A stretch of DNA of 64,000 bases, from assembly GCF_003284935.1 (NCBI RefSeq), contig NZ_QMEV01000014.1, positions 1 to 64,000 on the forward strand, in the 5' to 3' direction. The first letter of the stretch is position 1. Every line of letters starts with the position of its first letter. The stretch comes from Mycobacterium colombiense. GTDB taxonomy: Bacteria; Actinomycetota; Actinomycetes; Mycobacteriales; Mycobacteriaceae. The translations under genes were made by a program, and so were the position numbers. Positions 8,718-15,965 of this stretch are shown here, piece after piece. The notes under the pieces were generated by a model, which ran no database searches, was not told the DNA's origin, and saw nothing but the letters and a program-made list of their open reading frames with translations.

Positions 8718-9159
8718 TTCGTCGAGTCCTTGTGCTGTGAGATACCGACATCTGTTGTGCGGTCTGGGGGGCTGTGAAAGTGTGGTCAGCGCTTGGTGTT
8801 TGGCGCATCATCTGTTCGGTCTCGCGCGTGAAATTTCGCGACGGATTATCGGTATGTCGGGCTGAACTACCGCGTCGCTGCACCCCCTATGTCGCTGCCG
8901 TGGACGCTAGCTGAGGGGGCCGAGGATTTCGCGGTTTTACGAAGACTCGCATTCTCGCGCGAGATCATCGGTGGTGCGGTAGTCTTTCTCCGCCAACCGG
9001 TCGCAGGGCCGGCGGGTGCGTACCAAAAAGTATCTAACTACAAATGGATCCGTCGCCGATCCGCCTGCCCGGGGCCAGGATTCGGGATAGCATTGTTCGG
9101 CTCGCGCCGCGACCGGCAGCGGCCCGAACCGGAGCGGCTCGGGCCAAACCCTCACCGCC
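8718..9159. other. Intergenic region upstream of acyltransferase copy B
   Basis: About 440 bp with no supported gene; small frames here are not conserved-looking. It contains AT-richer patches (around 8820-8850 and 9018-9050) and a perfect 12-bp palindrome TCTCGCGCGAGA at 8953-8964, about 240 bp upstream of copy B. It presumably holds the promoter for copy B and the 3' region of the membrane-protein gene. Confidence 0.5.
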
Positions 9160-9708
9160 TCATGGGAACAGCGGCAGGTGCCAGAGCCGCATGCCAGGGT
9201 GCAGCAGCCATAACCGCATCATGGTGAGCCGCAGGATGCGCACCGCGCTGGTGATCAGGAAGATCGCCAGGGGCACCTCGATCAGCAGCGCCGTGATCAC
9301 CGACAGCCAGATGTCCTTGGGGCCGGCGGTCATCAGGTCGAACCAGGCGTCGCAGATCAGCAGCACCCCGGTGGTGAAGGCGGCGAGCACCAGCAGCTGA
9401 CGACGCAGGTATCCGAGCACCGCCGTCGTCAACATGAACCCGACCAGCAGCACGTCGAAGCCGACCCAGGTGATCGGCCAGTTGTGCGCGACGTAGTTCT
9501 CGGGCAGCGTCACGGACAGATACCCCAGCCAGGGGACCATCGCCATGGAGCCACCGATCATCAGGCTCAATCGAATGCGCCGCACCCGGGCCAGAAACTC
9601 CGGGTCGATCACGTCGCCCAGCGGCTGCTCCAGCCGGGTGATCAGTTCCCGACGTTGCTCGGGCGTCAGCGCCGCGATCTGCGCGTCGGTCAGAATGCCG
9701 TCGGTCAT
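9160..9708 (-). CDS. Conserved four-helix integral membrane protein
   Basis: A 182-residue protein of unknown function. The N-terminal ~40 residues are soluble (ILTDAQIAALTPEQRRELITRLEQP). Four hydrophobic segments follow, roughly residues 48-68, 80-100, 105-125 and 138-158, with short charged loops. No catalytic motif is recognised. It begins at ATG 9708, 30 bp after the end of the VOC gene at 9739 on the same strand in the direction of transcription, so the two are probably co-transcribed. I do not recall a counterpart between Rv0274 and Rv0275c in M. tuberculosis, so I count it with the accessory island. Confidence 0.75.
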   Translation of the reverse strand: MTDGILTDAQIAALTPEQRRELITRLEQPLGDVIDPEFLARVRRIRLSLMIGGSMAMVPWLGYLSVTLPENYVAHNWPITWVGFDVLLVGFMLTTAVLGYLRRQLLVLAAFTTGVLLICDAWFDLMTAGPKDIWLSVITALLIEVPLAIFLITSAVRILRLTMMRLWLLHPGMRLWHLPLFP

Positions 9709-9738
9709 GAACCCATCCTCCGGCTCGGCCCGGTCGGA

Positions 9739-10320
9739 TCAGTGGGCGGCACCCACCGCAGGGCGCCGGTCCGCCGCGGTTCTGGGCACAGCCTTGGCAT
9801 CGCCGCTCTCGAATTCCTTGACCCAGCAAGCAAATTCGAGGGTGATGCCGTCGGGGTCCTGAAAATAGAACGAGCGCACGTAGACGCCGGGATGCACGGT
9901 CGCCGACACCTGCATGGGGCTTTCGTCGTGGTTGAGCACCGGGCCCACCCGCACCCCTTTGTCCTTGAGGAGTTGGCGATAGGCGTCGAACTTCTCGGCC
10001 GGCACATGAAAGGCCAGGTGGTTCATCGTGCTGACGGCGCTGGTGATGTCGCCGATGCCCGGGATGGCGCCCGGCGACGAGATCCCCGGCACCCGGTCCG
10101 GAGCGTCGGCGAACCAGAAGAAGGCGACGCAGTCGCCGTTGCCGGCGTCGAAGAAGAAGTGCTGGCCGGCGCCGCCGGGTAGATCGAGCGACTTGATCAG
10201 CGGCATGCCGAGGATATTGCTGTAGAAGTCCACGGTTTTCGCCATGTCCGAACACACCAGGGCGACATGGTTGATCCCGCCCAGTTCGAATTCCGTGTTG
10301 GTGTTGTGCGGCTTGATCAT
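9739..10320 (-). CDS. VOC (glyoxalase/extradiol dioxygenase-like) protein (Rv0274-like)
   Basis: A 193-residue vicinal-oxygen-chelate protein. It begins INHVALVCSDMAKTVDFYSNILG, the classic first beta-alpha-beta element, with His as a potential first metal ligand. A second module carries NHLAFHV and a final FYFQDPDGITLEFACW, where the Glu before FACW is the usual last ligand. I start at ATG 10320, which has GGGGAG upstream and gives exactly the length of Rv0274. It is divergent from the TetR gene at 10417 with a 96-bp shared promoter. The substrate is unknown; VOC enzymes include dioxygenases, isomerases and resistance proteins. Confidence 0.85.
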   Translation of the reverse strand: MIKPHNTNTEFELGGINHVALVCSDMAKTVDFYSNILGMPLIKSLDLPGGAGQHFFFDAGNGDCVAFFWFADAPDRVPGISSPGAIPGIGDITSAVSTMNHLAFHVPAEKFDAYRQLLKDKGVRVGPVLNHDESPMQVSATVHPGVYVRSFYFQDPDGITLEFACWVKEFESGDAKAVPRTAADRRPAVGAAH

Positions 10321-10367
10321 CTGGTGGCTCCCCTCGGTCCCCGGCGTGACGATCCTGGCCAAGATCC

Positions 10368-10390
10368 AAATCTGAATCTAACATCAGTTT
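10368..10390. promoter_or_regulatory. Candidate TetR operator between VOC and TetR genes
   Basis: An imperfect inverted repeat with arms AAATCTGA and TCAGTTT around an 8-bp AT-rich spacer lies midway between two divergent starts. It is the only dyad I find in this 96-bp promoter, so it is a reasonable autoregulatory site for the TetR protein encoded at 10417. Evidence is motif and position only. Confidence 0.4.
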
Positions 10391-10416
10391 CAGTTTTGGC
10401 CCAGGGAGGTGCATAG

Positions 10417-11070
10417 GTGTCGACCGCGGCGTCCCCTGCTGACCGCGACGGCCAGCCCGCCACACTTCCCACCCGTCGCGGCAGGCGGACGCAGGCCGCC
10501 ATCGATATGGCCGCCCGGACCGTCATCGCGCGCAAAGGCGTGCTGGCCACGACGATCTCCGACATCGCCGCGGAAGCGGGCCGTTCGGCGGCGTCGTTTT
10601 ACAACTACTACGACTCCAAAGAGGCGATGGTGCGCCAGTGGGCGCTGCGCTTTCGCGACGAGGCCACCGAGCGCGCGCAGTCGGTCACCGGACACGGTTT
10701 GTCCGATCGTGAGCGCGCCCACGCTGCCGCCGCCGCGCACTGGCACACCTACCGCAACCGGCTCGCCGAGGTGATCAGCGTGTCGCAGCTGGCGATGATC
10801 AACGACGACTTCGCCCGGTATTGGTCCGAGATCTGCGAGATACCAGTGTCGTTCATTGCCGAGTCGGTTCGGCGCGCCCAGTCCGAGGGCCACTGTCCCG
10901 ACGACGATCCGCGGCTGATCGCCGAGGCCATCGTGGCGATGTTCAACCAGTTCTGCTACCTGCAGCTCGCCGGGGCGCGCGCGGAGGAGCCCGACGATCA
11001 AGCGTGCATCCAAACCCTGGCCAACATCTATTACCGGGCCATCTACGCGTCAGGAGGACCGCTGAATTGA
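10417..11070 (+). CDS. TetR-family transcriptional regulator (Rv0273c-like)
   Basis: 217 residues from GTG 10417 with GGGAGG just upstream. The HTH domain spans roughly residues 20-70 (RRTQAAIDMAARTVIARKG, then TTISDIAAEAGRSAASFYNYYDSKEAM), a textbook TetR recognition helix. The rest is a helical ligand-binding domain. The stop overlaps the TTG start of the downstream hydrolase gene, and fadE6 follows on the same strand, so TetR-hydrolase-fadE6 is probably one unit, in the order Rv0273c-Rv0272c-Rv0271c. It is divergent from the VOC gene. It probably senses an acyl-CoA or other lipid intermediate; that is inference from the neighbourhood. Confidence 0.86.
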   Translation: MSTAASPADRDGQPATLPTRRGRRTQAAIDMAARTVIARKGVLATTISDIAAEAGRSAASFYNYYDSKEAMVRQWALRFRDEATERAQSVTGHGLSDRERAHAAAAAHWHTYRNRLAEVISVSQLAMINDDFARYWSEICEIPVSFIAESVRRAQSEGHCPDDDPRLIAEAIVAMFNQFCYLQLAGARAEEPDDQACIQTLANIYYRAIYASGGPLN

Positions 11071-12197
11071 CTCGTCGCACCGGTGCCGGAGTGGTCCGGG
11101 AATTCGTCGGGCTGCCCTCGCGCACCGCGGGGCGCGCGGGCGCGGGCGGCCACCCCTGCCAGGGGCTGTATCACCGGGGCGTGGGACGCAAACCCAAGGT
11201 CGCGATGATCGCCACGCACTACCAGATCGACTTCTCCGAGCACTATCTCGCCGACTACATGGCCACGCGCGGTGTCGGGTTCCTGGGCTGGAACACCAGA
11301 TTTCGCGGCTTCGAGAGCAGCTTCCTGCTCGACCACGCGCTGGTCGACATCGGCGTCGGGGTGCGCTGGCTTCGCGAGGTGCAGGGCGTGGATACCATTG
11401 TGCTGCTGGGTAATTCGGGTGGCGGCTCGTTGATGGCCGCCTACCAGTCACAGGCCGTGGACCCCAACGTCACTCCCCTGGACGGGATGCGCCCGGCGGC
11501 CGGTGTGACCGAGCTGCCGCCCGCCGACGGTTACGTGGCCACCGCCGCCCATCCCGGTCGCCCGGAGGTGCTCACCGCCTGGATGGACGCCGCCGTCGTC
11601 GACGAGAACGACCCCGTCGCCACCGAGGCCGACCTCGACCTGTTCAACGAGCGCAACGGGCCCCCCTACTCGCCGGAATTTCTCGCCCGGTACCGCAGCG
11701 CGCAGACCGCGCGCAACCACGCCATCACCGACTGGGTCGAAACCGAGCTCAAACGCGTTCGCGCGGCGGGCTTTTCCGATCGACCGTTTTCGGTGATGCG
11801 GACCTGGGCCGACCCCCGCATGGTCGACCCCGGCATCGAGCCCACCAAACGCCCGCCCAACATGTGCTACGCGGGCGTTCCGGCCAAGGCGAACCGCTCG
11901 GCGCACGGCATCGCGGCGGCCTGCACGCTGCGCAACTGGCTGAGCATGTGGAGCCTGCGGGTGGCGCAAACGCGTGCCGAACCGCACCTGGCCCGCATCA
12001 CCTGTCCCGCCCTGGTGATCAACGCCGAGGCCGACACCGGCGTGTTCCCCTCCGACGCCCAGCGCATTTTCGGCGCACTCGCCGGCACCGACAAGACACA
12101 GGCATCCGTGGACACCGACCACTACTTCACCACCCCGGGCGCACGTACCGAGCAGGCCGACATCATCGCCCACTGGATCAACAAGCGGTGGCGCTGA
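11067..12197 (+). CDS. Alpha/beta-hydrolase family protein (Rv0272c-like)
   Basis: 376 residues from a TTG start at 11067 that overlaps the TetR stop codon (TTGA); an AGGAGG at 11052-11057 supports it. A longer frame upstream is the shadow of the TetR gene. The nucleophile elbow GNSGGGS places Ser at residue 117. The likely acid is in VINAEADTGVFP and the His in DTDHYF near the C-terminus, completing a hydrolase triad. There is no signal peptide, so it is probably cytosolic. Length is close to Rv0272c (377 aa). The substrate is unknown; coupling to fadE6 suggests an ester or thioester in a lipid catabolic route. Confidence 0.82.
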   Translation: MTRRTGAGVVREFVGLPSRTAGRAGAGGHPCQGLYHRGVGRKPKVAMIATHYQIDFSEHYLADYMATRGVGFLGWNTRFRGFESSFLLDHALVDIGVGVRWLREVQGVDTIVLLGNSGGGSLMAAYQSQAVDPNVTPLDGMRPAAGVTELPPADGYVATAAHPGRPEVLTAWMDAAVVDENDPVATEADLDLFNERNGPPYSPEFLARYRSAQTARNHAITDWVETELKRVRAAGFSDRPFSVMRTWADPRMVDPGIEPTKRPPNMCYAGVPAKANRSAHGIAAACTLRNWLSMWSLRVAQTRAEPHLARITCPALVINAEADTGVFPSDAQRIFGALAGTDKTQASVDTDHYFTTPGARTEQADIIAHWINKRWR

Positions 12198-12213
12198 GAG
12201 TCGCGAACCATCG

Positions 12214-12258
12214 TGGCGACCCGCCGCGGGCGGCTTCGCCGCGCTTGCGATCGCCACC
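12214..12258 (+). terminator. Hairpin after the hydrolase gene
   Basis: GTGGCGA at 12214-12220 pairs with TCGCCAC at 12252-12258, enclosing a GC-rich inner region that can fold further (CCGCGG core). There is no U-tract. It could be an attenuating or terminating structure between the hydrolase gene and fadE6, or chance GC-rich dyad. Confidence 0.35.
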
Positions 12259-12275
12259 GGCCCCTGTCGTCAACC

Positions 12276-12289
12276 AACCGACTGGTTGT
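12276..12289. promoter_or_regulatory. Candidate TetR-type operator upstream of fadE6
   Basis: A perfect inverted repeat CAACC-GACT-GGTTG lies 55 bp upstream of the fadE6 start, in the form typical of mycobacterial TetR operators. A related but spacer-less palindrome (CCAACCGGTTGG) lies upstream of fadE5 at 38889. This suggests fadE6 has its own regulated promoter in addition to read-through from the TetR gene. Confidence 0.5.
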
Positions 12290-12343
12290 TAGCTTGGAAG
12301 GTGCTTGGCCGAAACGGCGTCCTGCAGCAACGGAAGGCGACCA

Positions 12344-14545
12344 ATGCCGATCGCGATAAATCCCGAGCATCAACAGCTGGCCGATTCCGTGCGATCGCTG
12401 GTGGCGCGCATCGCGCCGTCCGAGACGCTGCACGCGGTCATGGAGACTCCCCTCGAGAACCCTCCGCCGTACTGGCAGGCCGCGGCCGAGCAGGGGCTGC
12501 AGGGGGTCCATCTGGCCGAATCCGTCGGCGGGCAGGGTTACGGCATCCTCGAGTTGGCCATCGTGCTGGCCGAATTCGGTTACGGGGCGGTGCCGGGCCC
12601 GTTCGTGCCATCGGCCATCGCCAGTGCCCTGATCGCCGCGCACGACCCGGACGCGAAGGTGCTCTCCGAGCTGGCGTCGGGCGCCGAAATCGCCTCCTAC
12701 GGCCTGAATTGCTGCGCGCTGACCGCCACCCGGCACGGCAATTCGTTGGTGATCCGCGGCGAAGTGCGGGCGGTCCCCGCCGCGGCGCAGGCCACGCTGC
12801 TGGTGCTGCCCGTGGCGATCGACAGCGGCGAGGCCTGGGTGGTGCTGCGCGCCGACCAGCTCGAGATCGAGCCGGTGAAGAGCCTGGATCCGCTGCGCCC
12901 CATCGCCGACGTGCGAGCCAACGCCGTCGAGGTCGGCGGGGACGTCGTGCTGACGAACCTGACCATGGCGACCGCGCACGCGTTGATGACAACGCTGCTG
13001 TCCGCCGAGGCCATCGGTGTGGCGCGCTGGGCGACCGACACGGCCTCGCACTACGCCAAGATCCGTGAGCAGTTCGGCCGGCCGATCGGCCAGTTCCAGG
13101 CCATCAAGCACAAGTGCGCCGAGATGATCGCCGACACCGAGCGGGCCACCGCGGCCGTGTGGGACGCGGCCCGCGCGATCGACGAGGCCCGCGAAAACAA
13201 TTGGGACACAGCGGTTTCGCACGTCGAGTTCGCCGCCGCCGTCGCGGCGACGCTGGCTCCAGCGGCCGCCCAGCGCTGCGCGCAGGACTGCATTCAGGTG
13301 CACGGGGGGATCGGCTTCACCTGGGAGCACGACACCAACGTGTATTACCGCCGGGCCCTGATGCTCGCCGCCTCGTTCGGGCGCAGTTCGGACTACCCGC
13401 AGAAAGTCGTCGACACCGCCACCACCACCGGCATGCGTGCGGTGGACATCGATCTCGACCCCGACACCGAGAAGCTGCGGGCGGAGATCCGCGCCGAAGT
13501 CTCCGCGCTCAAAGAGATCGAGCGTGAGCAGCGCAAGGTCGCCATCGCCGAAGGCGGTTGGGTGTTGCCCTATTTGCCGAAGCCATGGGGGCGGGGCGCC
13601 AGCCCGGTGGAGCAGATCATCATCGCCCAGGAGTTCGCCGCCGGGCGGGTCAAGCGACCGCAGACCGGGATCGCGACCTGGATCGTGCCGTCGATCGTGG
13701 CCTTCGGCACCGAGGAGCAAAAGCAACGGTTCCTGCCGCCCACCTTCCGCGGCGAAATGATTTGGTGCCAGCTGTTTTCCGAGCCGGGCGCCGGATCGGA
13801 TCTGGCCAGCCTCACCACCAAGGCCACCCGCACCGACGGCGGCTGGCGCATCACCGGCCAGAAGATCTGGACCACCGCCGCGCAGTTCTCGCAGTGGGGG
13901 GCGCTGTTGGCGCGAACGGACCCCAGCGCCCCGAAACACGCCGGCATCACGTACTTCCTGTTGGACATGAAAAGTGAAGGCGTCGAGGTCAAGCCGCTGC
14001 GCGAGCTGACCGGCAACGCCATGTTCAACACCGTCTACATCGACGACGTGTTCGTGCCCGACGACTGCGTGCTCGGTGAGGTCAACCGCGGCTGGGAGGT
14101 CAGCCGCAACACCCTGACCGCGGAGCGAGTGTCGATCGGGTCCAGTGAGGCCAACTTCCTGGCCACGCTGGCACAGTTCGTCGAGTTCGTCCGCGACGGC
14201 CACTTCGACCAGATCGCCCAGCACCGTGCCGGCCAATTGATCGCCGAGGGCCACGCGGCCAAGGTGCTCAACCTGCGCTCGACGCTGCTGACGCTCGCCG
14301 GTGGGGATGCCATGCCGTCGGCGGCGATCTCGAAACTGCTGTCCATGCGCACCGGCCAGGGCTACGCCGAATTCGCGGTGTCGTCGTTCGGCACCGACGC
14401 CGCGATCGGTGACCCCGACCAGTTGCCGGGCAAATGGGGCGAATACCTGCTGGCCAGCCGCGCCACCACCATTTACGGCGGCACCTCCGAGGTGCAGCTG
14501 AATATCATCGCCGAGCGGCTGCTGGGCCTGCCCCGCGACCCGTAA
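12344..14545 (+). CDS. fadE6: Fused two-domain acyl-CoA dehydrogenase FadE6
   Basis: 733 residues from ATG 12344 (GGAAGG upstream), close to Rv0271c FadE6 (731 aa). Two acyl-CoA dehydrogenase modules lie in tandem. The first (about 1-375) ends in QVHGGIGFTWEHD. The second (about 390-733) has CQLFSEPGAGSDLASL, ITGQKIWTTAA and the C-terminal IYGGTSEVQLNIIAERLLG. In the second module the residue equivalent to the MCAD catalytic Glu (YEGT) is Gly, so the base must come from elsewhere, as in isovaleryl- or long-chain-type enzymes. It is a FAD enzyme of beta-oxidation or sterol-type side-chain degradation. It converges with the small secreted-protein gene, and fadD2 lies beyond, as Rv0270/Rv0271c do. 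Confidence 0.88.
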   Translation: MPIAINPEHQQLADSVRSLVARIAPSETLHAVMETPLENPPPYWQAAAEQGLQGVHLAESVGGQGYGILELAIVLAEFGYGAVPGPFVPSAIASALIAAHDPDAKVLSELASGAEIASYGLNCCALTATRHGNSLVIRGEVRAVPAAAQATLLVLPVAIDSGEAWVVLRADQLEIEPVKSLDPLRPIADVRANAVEVGGDVVLTNLTMATAHALMTTLLSAEAIGVARWATDTASHYAKIREQFGRPIGQFQAIKHKCAEMIADTERATAAVWDAARAIDEARENNWDTAVSHVEFAAAVAATLAPAAAQRCAQDCIQVHGGIGFTWEHDTNVYYRRALMLAASFGRSSDYPQKVVDTATTTGMRAVDIDLDPDTEKLRAEIRAEVSALKEIEREQRKVAIAEGGWVLPYLPKPWGRGASPVEQIIIAQEFAAGRVKRPQTGIATWIVPSIVAFGTEEQKQRFLPPTFRGEMIWCQLFSEPGAGSDLASLTTKATRTDGGWRITGQKIWTTAAQFSQWGALLARTDPSAPKHAGITYFLLDMKSEGVEVKPLRELTGNAMFNTVYIDDVFVPDDCVLGEVNRGWEVSRNTLTAERVSIGSSEANFLATLAQFVEFVRDGHFDQIAQHRAGQLIAEGHAAKVLNLRSTLLTLAGGDAMPSAAISKLLSMRTGQGYAEFAVSSFGTDAAIGDPDQLPGKWGEYLLASRATTIYGGTSEVQLNIIAERLLGLPRDP

Positions 14546-14571
14546 GCCGCCGCGAAAGTCCCCAAACAGGG

Positions 14572-14604
14572 CCATGCCGACCTGACTAAGTCAGGCCGGC
14601 ATGG
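14572..14604. terminator. Strong hairpin between fadE6 and the secreted-protein gene
   Basis: CCATGCCG-a-CCTGAC pairs with GTCAGG-c-CGGCATGG around a 3-base TAA loop: 14 paired positions with one mismatch. It sits 27 bp after the fadE6 stop and 75 bp before the end of the convergent gene. It lacks a U-tract, as is common for mycobacterial terminators, and could act in both directions. Confidence 0.75.
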
Positions 14605-14678
14605 GTCCCTCCAGAACGCGGTCGGCCATCCCGAGGGTTGGCGTGTCGGCGACGGCCGTTACCGCGCGGAGATGGTGG

Positions 14679-15005
14679 TCACCACCACCAGTTCCACCAG
14701 TGCTGGGGGCCCCAGTAGCCACCGCCACGGCCCCAGTTGCCGTGGCCCCAATTGCCGTGGCCCCAGTTACCCGGCCCCCAATGGCCATTTCCCCGACCAT
14801 CATGGCCGCCCCACCCGCGACCGCCGGGGCGATCGGGGATGAAGCCCGGTCCGCCGTGCGGCCCAGCACTGGCGAAGCTCGTGGTGGCTGCGGGCGCAGG
14901 AGCGGCCTGGGCCGCGGGGGCGCCGCCGAACAGCAGCGCGCCGGCCACAGCCCCGGCACCGATGACACCTGCGGCCGCGCCGCGTAATGATCGCCCGATG
15001 ATCAT
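14679..15005 (-). CDS. Small secreted Gly/His/Trp-rich protein
   Basis: 108 residues from ATG 15005 (MIIGRSLRG); GGAAGG lies 10 bases upstream. An in-frame ATG at 15014 is the alternative. A signal peptide with a long Ala/Gly hydrophobic core ends at a probable AQA-AP cleavage site near residue 33. The mature part has a Pro/Ala linker and then tandem GHGNW-type pentads (GNWGHGNWGHGNWGRG), ending in QHWWNWWW. Such Trp/His/Gly repeats suggest an unstructured exported peptide that could bind metal or the cell envelope. I do not recognise a named family. The repeat shows in DNA as near-identical 15-bp units, so copy number may vary between strains. Confidence 0.72.
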   Translation of the reverse strand: MIIGRSLRGAAAGVIGAGAVAGALLFGGAPAAQAAPAPAATTSFASAGPHGGPGFIPDRPGGRGWGGHDGRGNGHWGPGNWGHGNWGHGNWGRGGGYWGPQHWWNWWW

Positions 15006-15574
15006 TTGAGTCATTCCTTCCAACCACTTGCTATCGATACCAAAAACGTTAATCGGACATTTCTGAGCAAACAAGGGCAATTCGAATATTTTGGATGTGA
15101 ATTAGGCAACAAGACCCCTCTCCGGCCCTATATCGAGCCGACAATTTGAAAGCGTATTTACGTAATTCACTTTCTCGCAAATACTGACGCCGCGGGCCAG
15201 TCGTCAAATTATCCGCAGCTCAGACTATGTTTACTGATTTACTGGATTGCGGAAGGTGTATCTACTGATATCAGATATTCCGCGTAAGCGGATCCGCTGA
15301 ATTCGCCGGTATTTTCGGCTAACTAATCAGCGCCATTCAATGGCCAGTAGGCTCAGCGGTTGCACTGGCAGCTACTTCTATCGGTTTGCGGCACGATCTG
15401 CGGAACGCGGCGGCGAACGCGCCGCGCAAGTGCGGTCCGCCGCGCAGGGCCACCGACCGGTCCACGGGCGGCCCGGCGACGCGACTTACGCTGGCCTCGG
15501 TGACAGAATCAGTATTGACACAACGGCACCGAGCGCTGATTTACTGATTGGCACTCACGGAGGAAGACACCGAA
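15006..15574. other. AT-rich intergenic region with nested palindromes
   Basis: About 570 bp with markedly lower GC than its surroundings over 15,020-15,340. It holds promoters for the divergent secreted-protein and ribbon-helix-helix-like genes. A perfect palindrome CTGATATCAG (15265-15274) is nested inside a wider GCGGAA...TTCCGC inverted repeat (about 15249-15283). The frame 15340-15813 is the shadow of the next gene plus non-conserved leader and is not annotated. Confidence 0.5.
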
Positions 15575-15940
15575 GTGAACTTCAACAGCAGCCACAGCGG
15601 ACCCAGCGTCGGAGCCTTTCGCGCCCCCAACTCGGCCGGCGGCCCGGCGGGAGACGCCGCACCGACCGAGCGTCTTACGAGTCTCGGGCACCCGGGCGGC
15701 CAGCGGATCGTCGGCCAACCGGCCGCCGCCCAGCCTGGTCGCACCCAGCGGACGCGTCGCACCGTCGACCTGCCTGCGGCCACTCACCGGGCCCTCGACA
15801 TCTGGCAGCGTGAGGCGGCCGACCGGCTGGGCGTCGCCCGGGTGACCGGGCAGGAGGTCCTCACCGCGCTCATCGACCAACTCCTGGTCGACCCGAAACT
15901 CACGGCGCAGATCACCCGCGCCATCAAAGACCGCCGCTGA
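15575..15940 (+). CDS. Small basic protein with ribbon-helix-helix-like C-terminus
   Basis: 121 residues from GTG 15575 (MNFNSSHSGPSVG), preceded by GGAGGA at 15559-15564; a longer frame from 15548 lacks a ribosome site. The N-terminal half is Gly/Ala/Pro-rich and probably disordered. The C-terminal half (RTRRTVDLPAATHRALDIW then VTGQEVLTALIDQLLVDP) has the pattern of a beta-strand followed by two helices, as in ribbon-helix-helix DNA-binding proteins. The role is unknown; candidates are a small repressor or nucleoid/partition protein. It converges with fadD2 (25 bp between stops). I recall no counterpart between Rv0270 and Rv0271c. Confidence 0.65.
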   Translation: MNFNSSHSGPSVGAFRAPNSAGGPAGDAAPTERLTSLGHPGGQRIVGQPAAAQPGRTQRTRRTVDLPAATHRALDIWQREAADRLGVARVTGQEVLTALIDQLLVDPKLTAQITRAIKDRR

Positions 15941-15965
15941 CTCGCGGCGCGCGAGCCGCACCGGG

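Noticed and set aside
8953..8964. TCTCGCGCGAGA palindrome as an operator
   Set aside because: CG-rich palindromes of this length are expected by chance in this GC content; kept only as a note in the intergenic entry.
12344..14545. FadE22 as the identity of the fused dehydrogenase
   Set aside because: FadE22 has similar architecture, but length (733 aa) and the convergent fadD2 neighbour fit FadE6 better.
12122..14575. 817-codon minus-strand open frame opposite fadE6
   Set aside because: High-GC shadow: no start with a ribosome site, Arg/Gly/His-rich nonsense, and fadE6 on the other strand is an unambiguous enzyme.
14710..14790. Regular 15-bp repeats suggesting a CRISPR-like array
   Set aside because: They are in-frame codons for the GHGNW repeats of a secreted protein, with no spacers of unique sequence.
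15340..15813. 157-codon plus-strand frame overlapping the ribbon-helix-helix-like gene
   Set aside because: Its second half is an out-of-frame reading of the 15575-15940 gene and its first half is non-conserved leader sequence.
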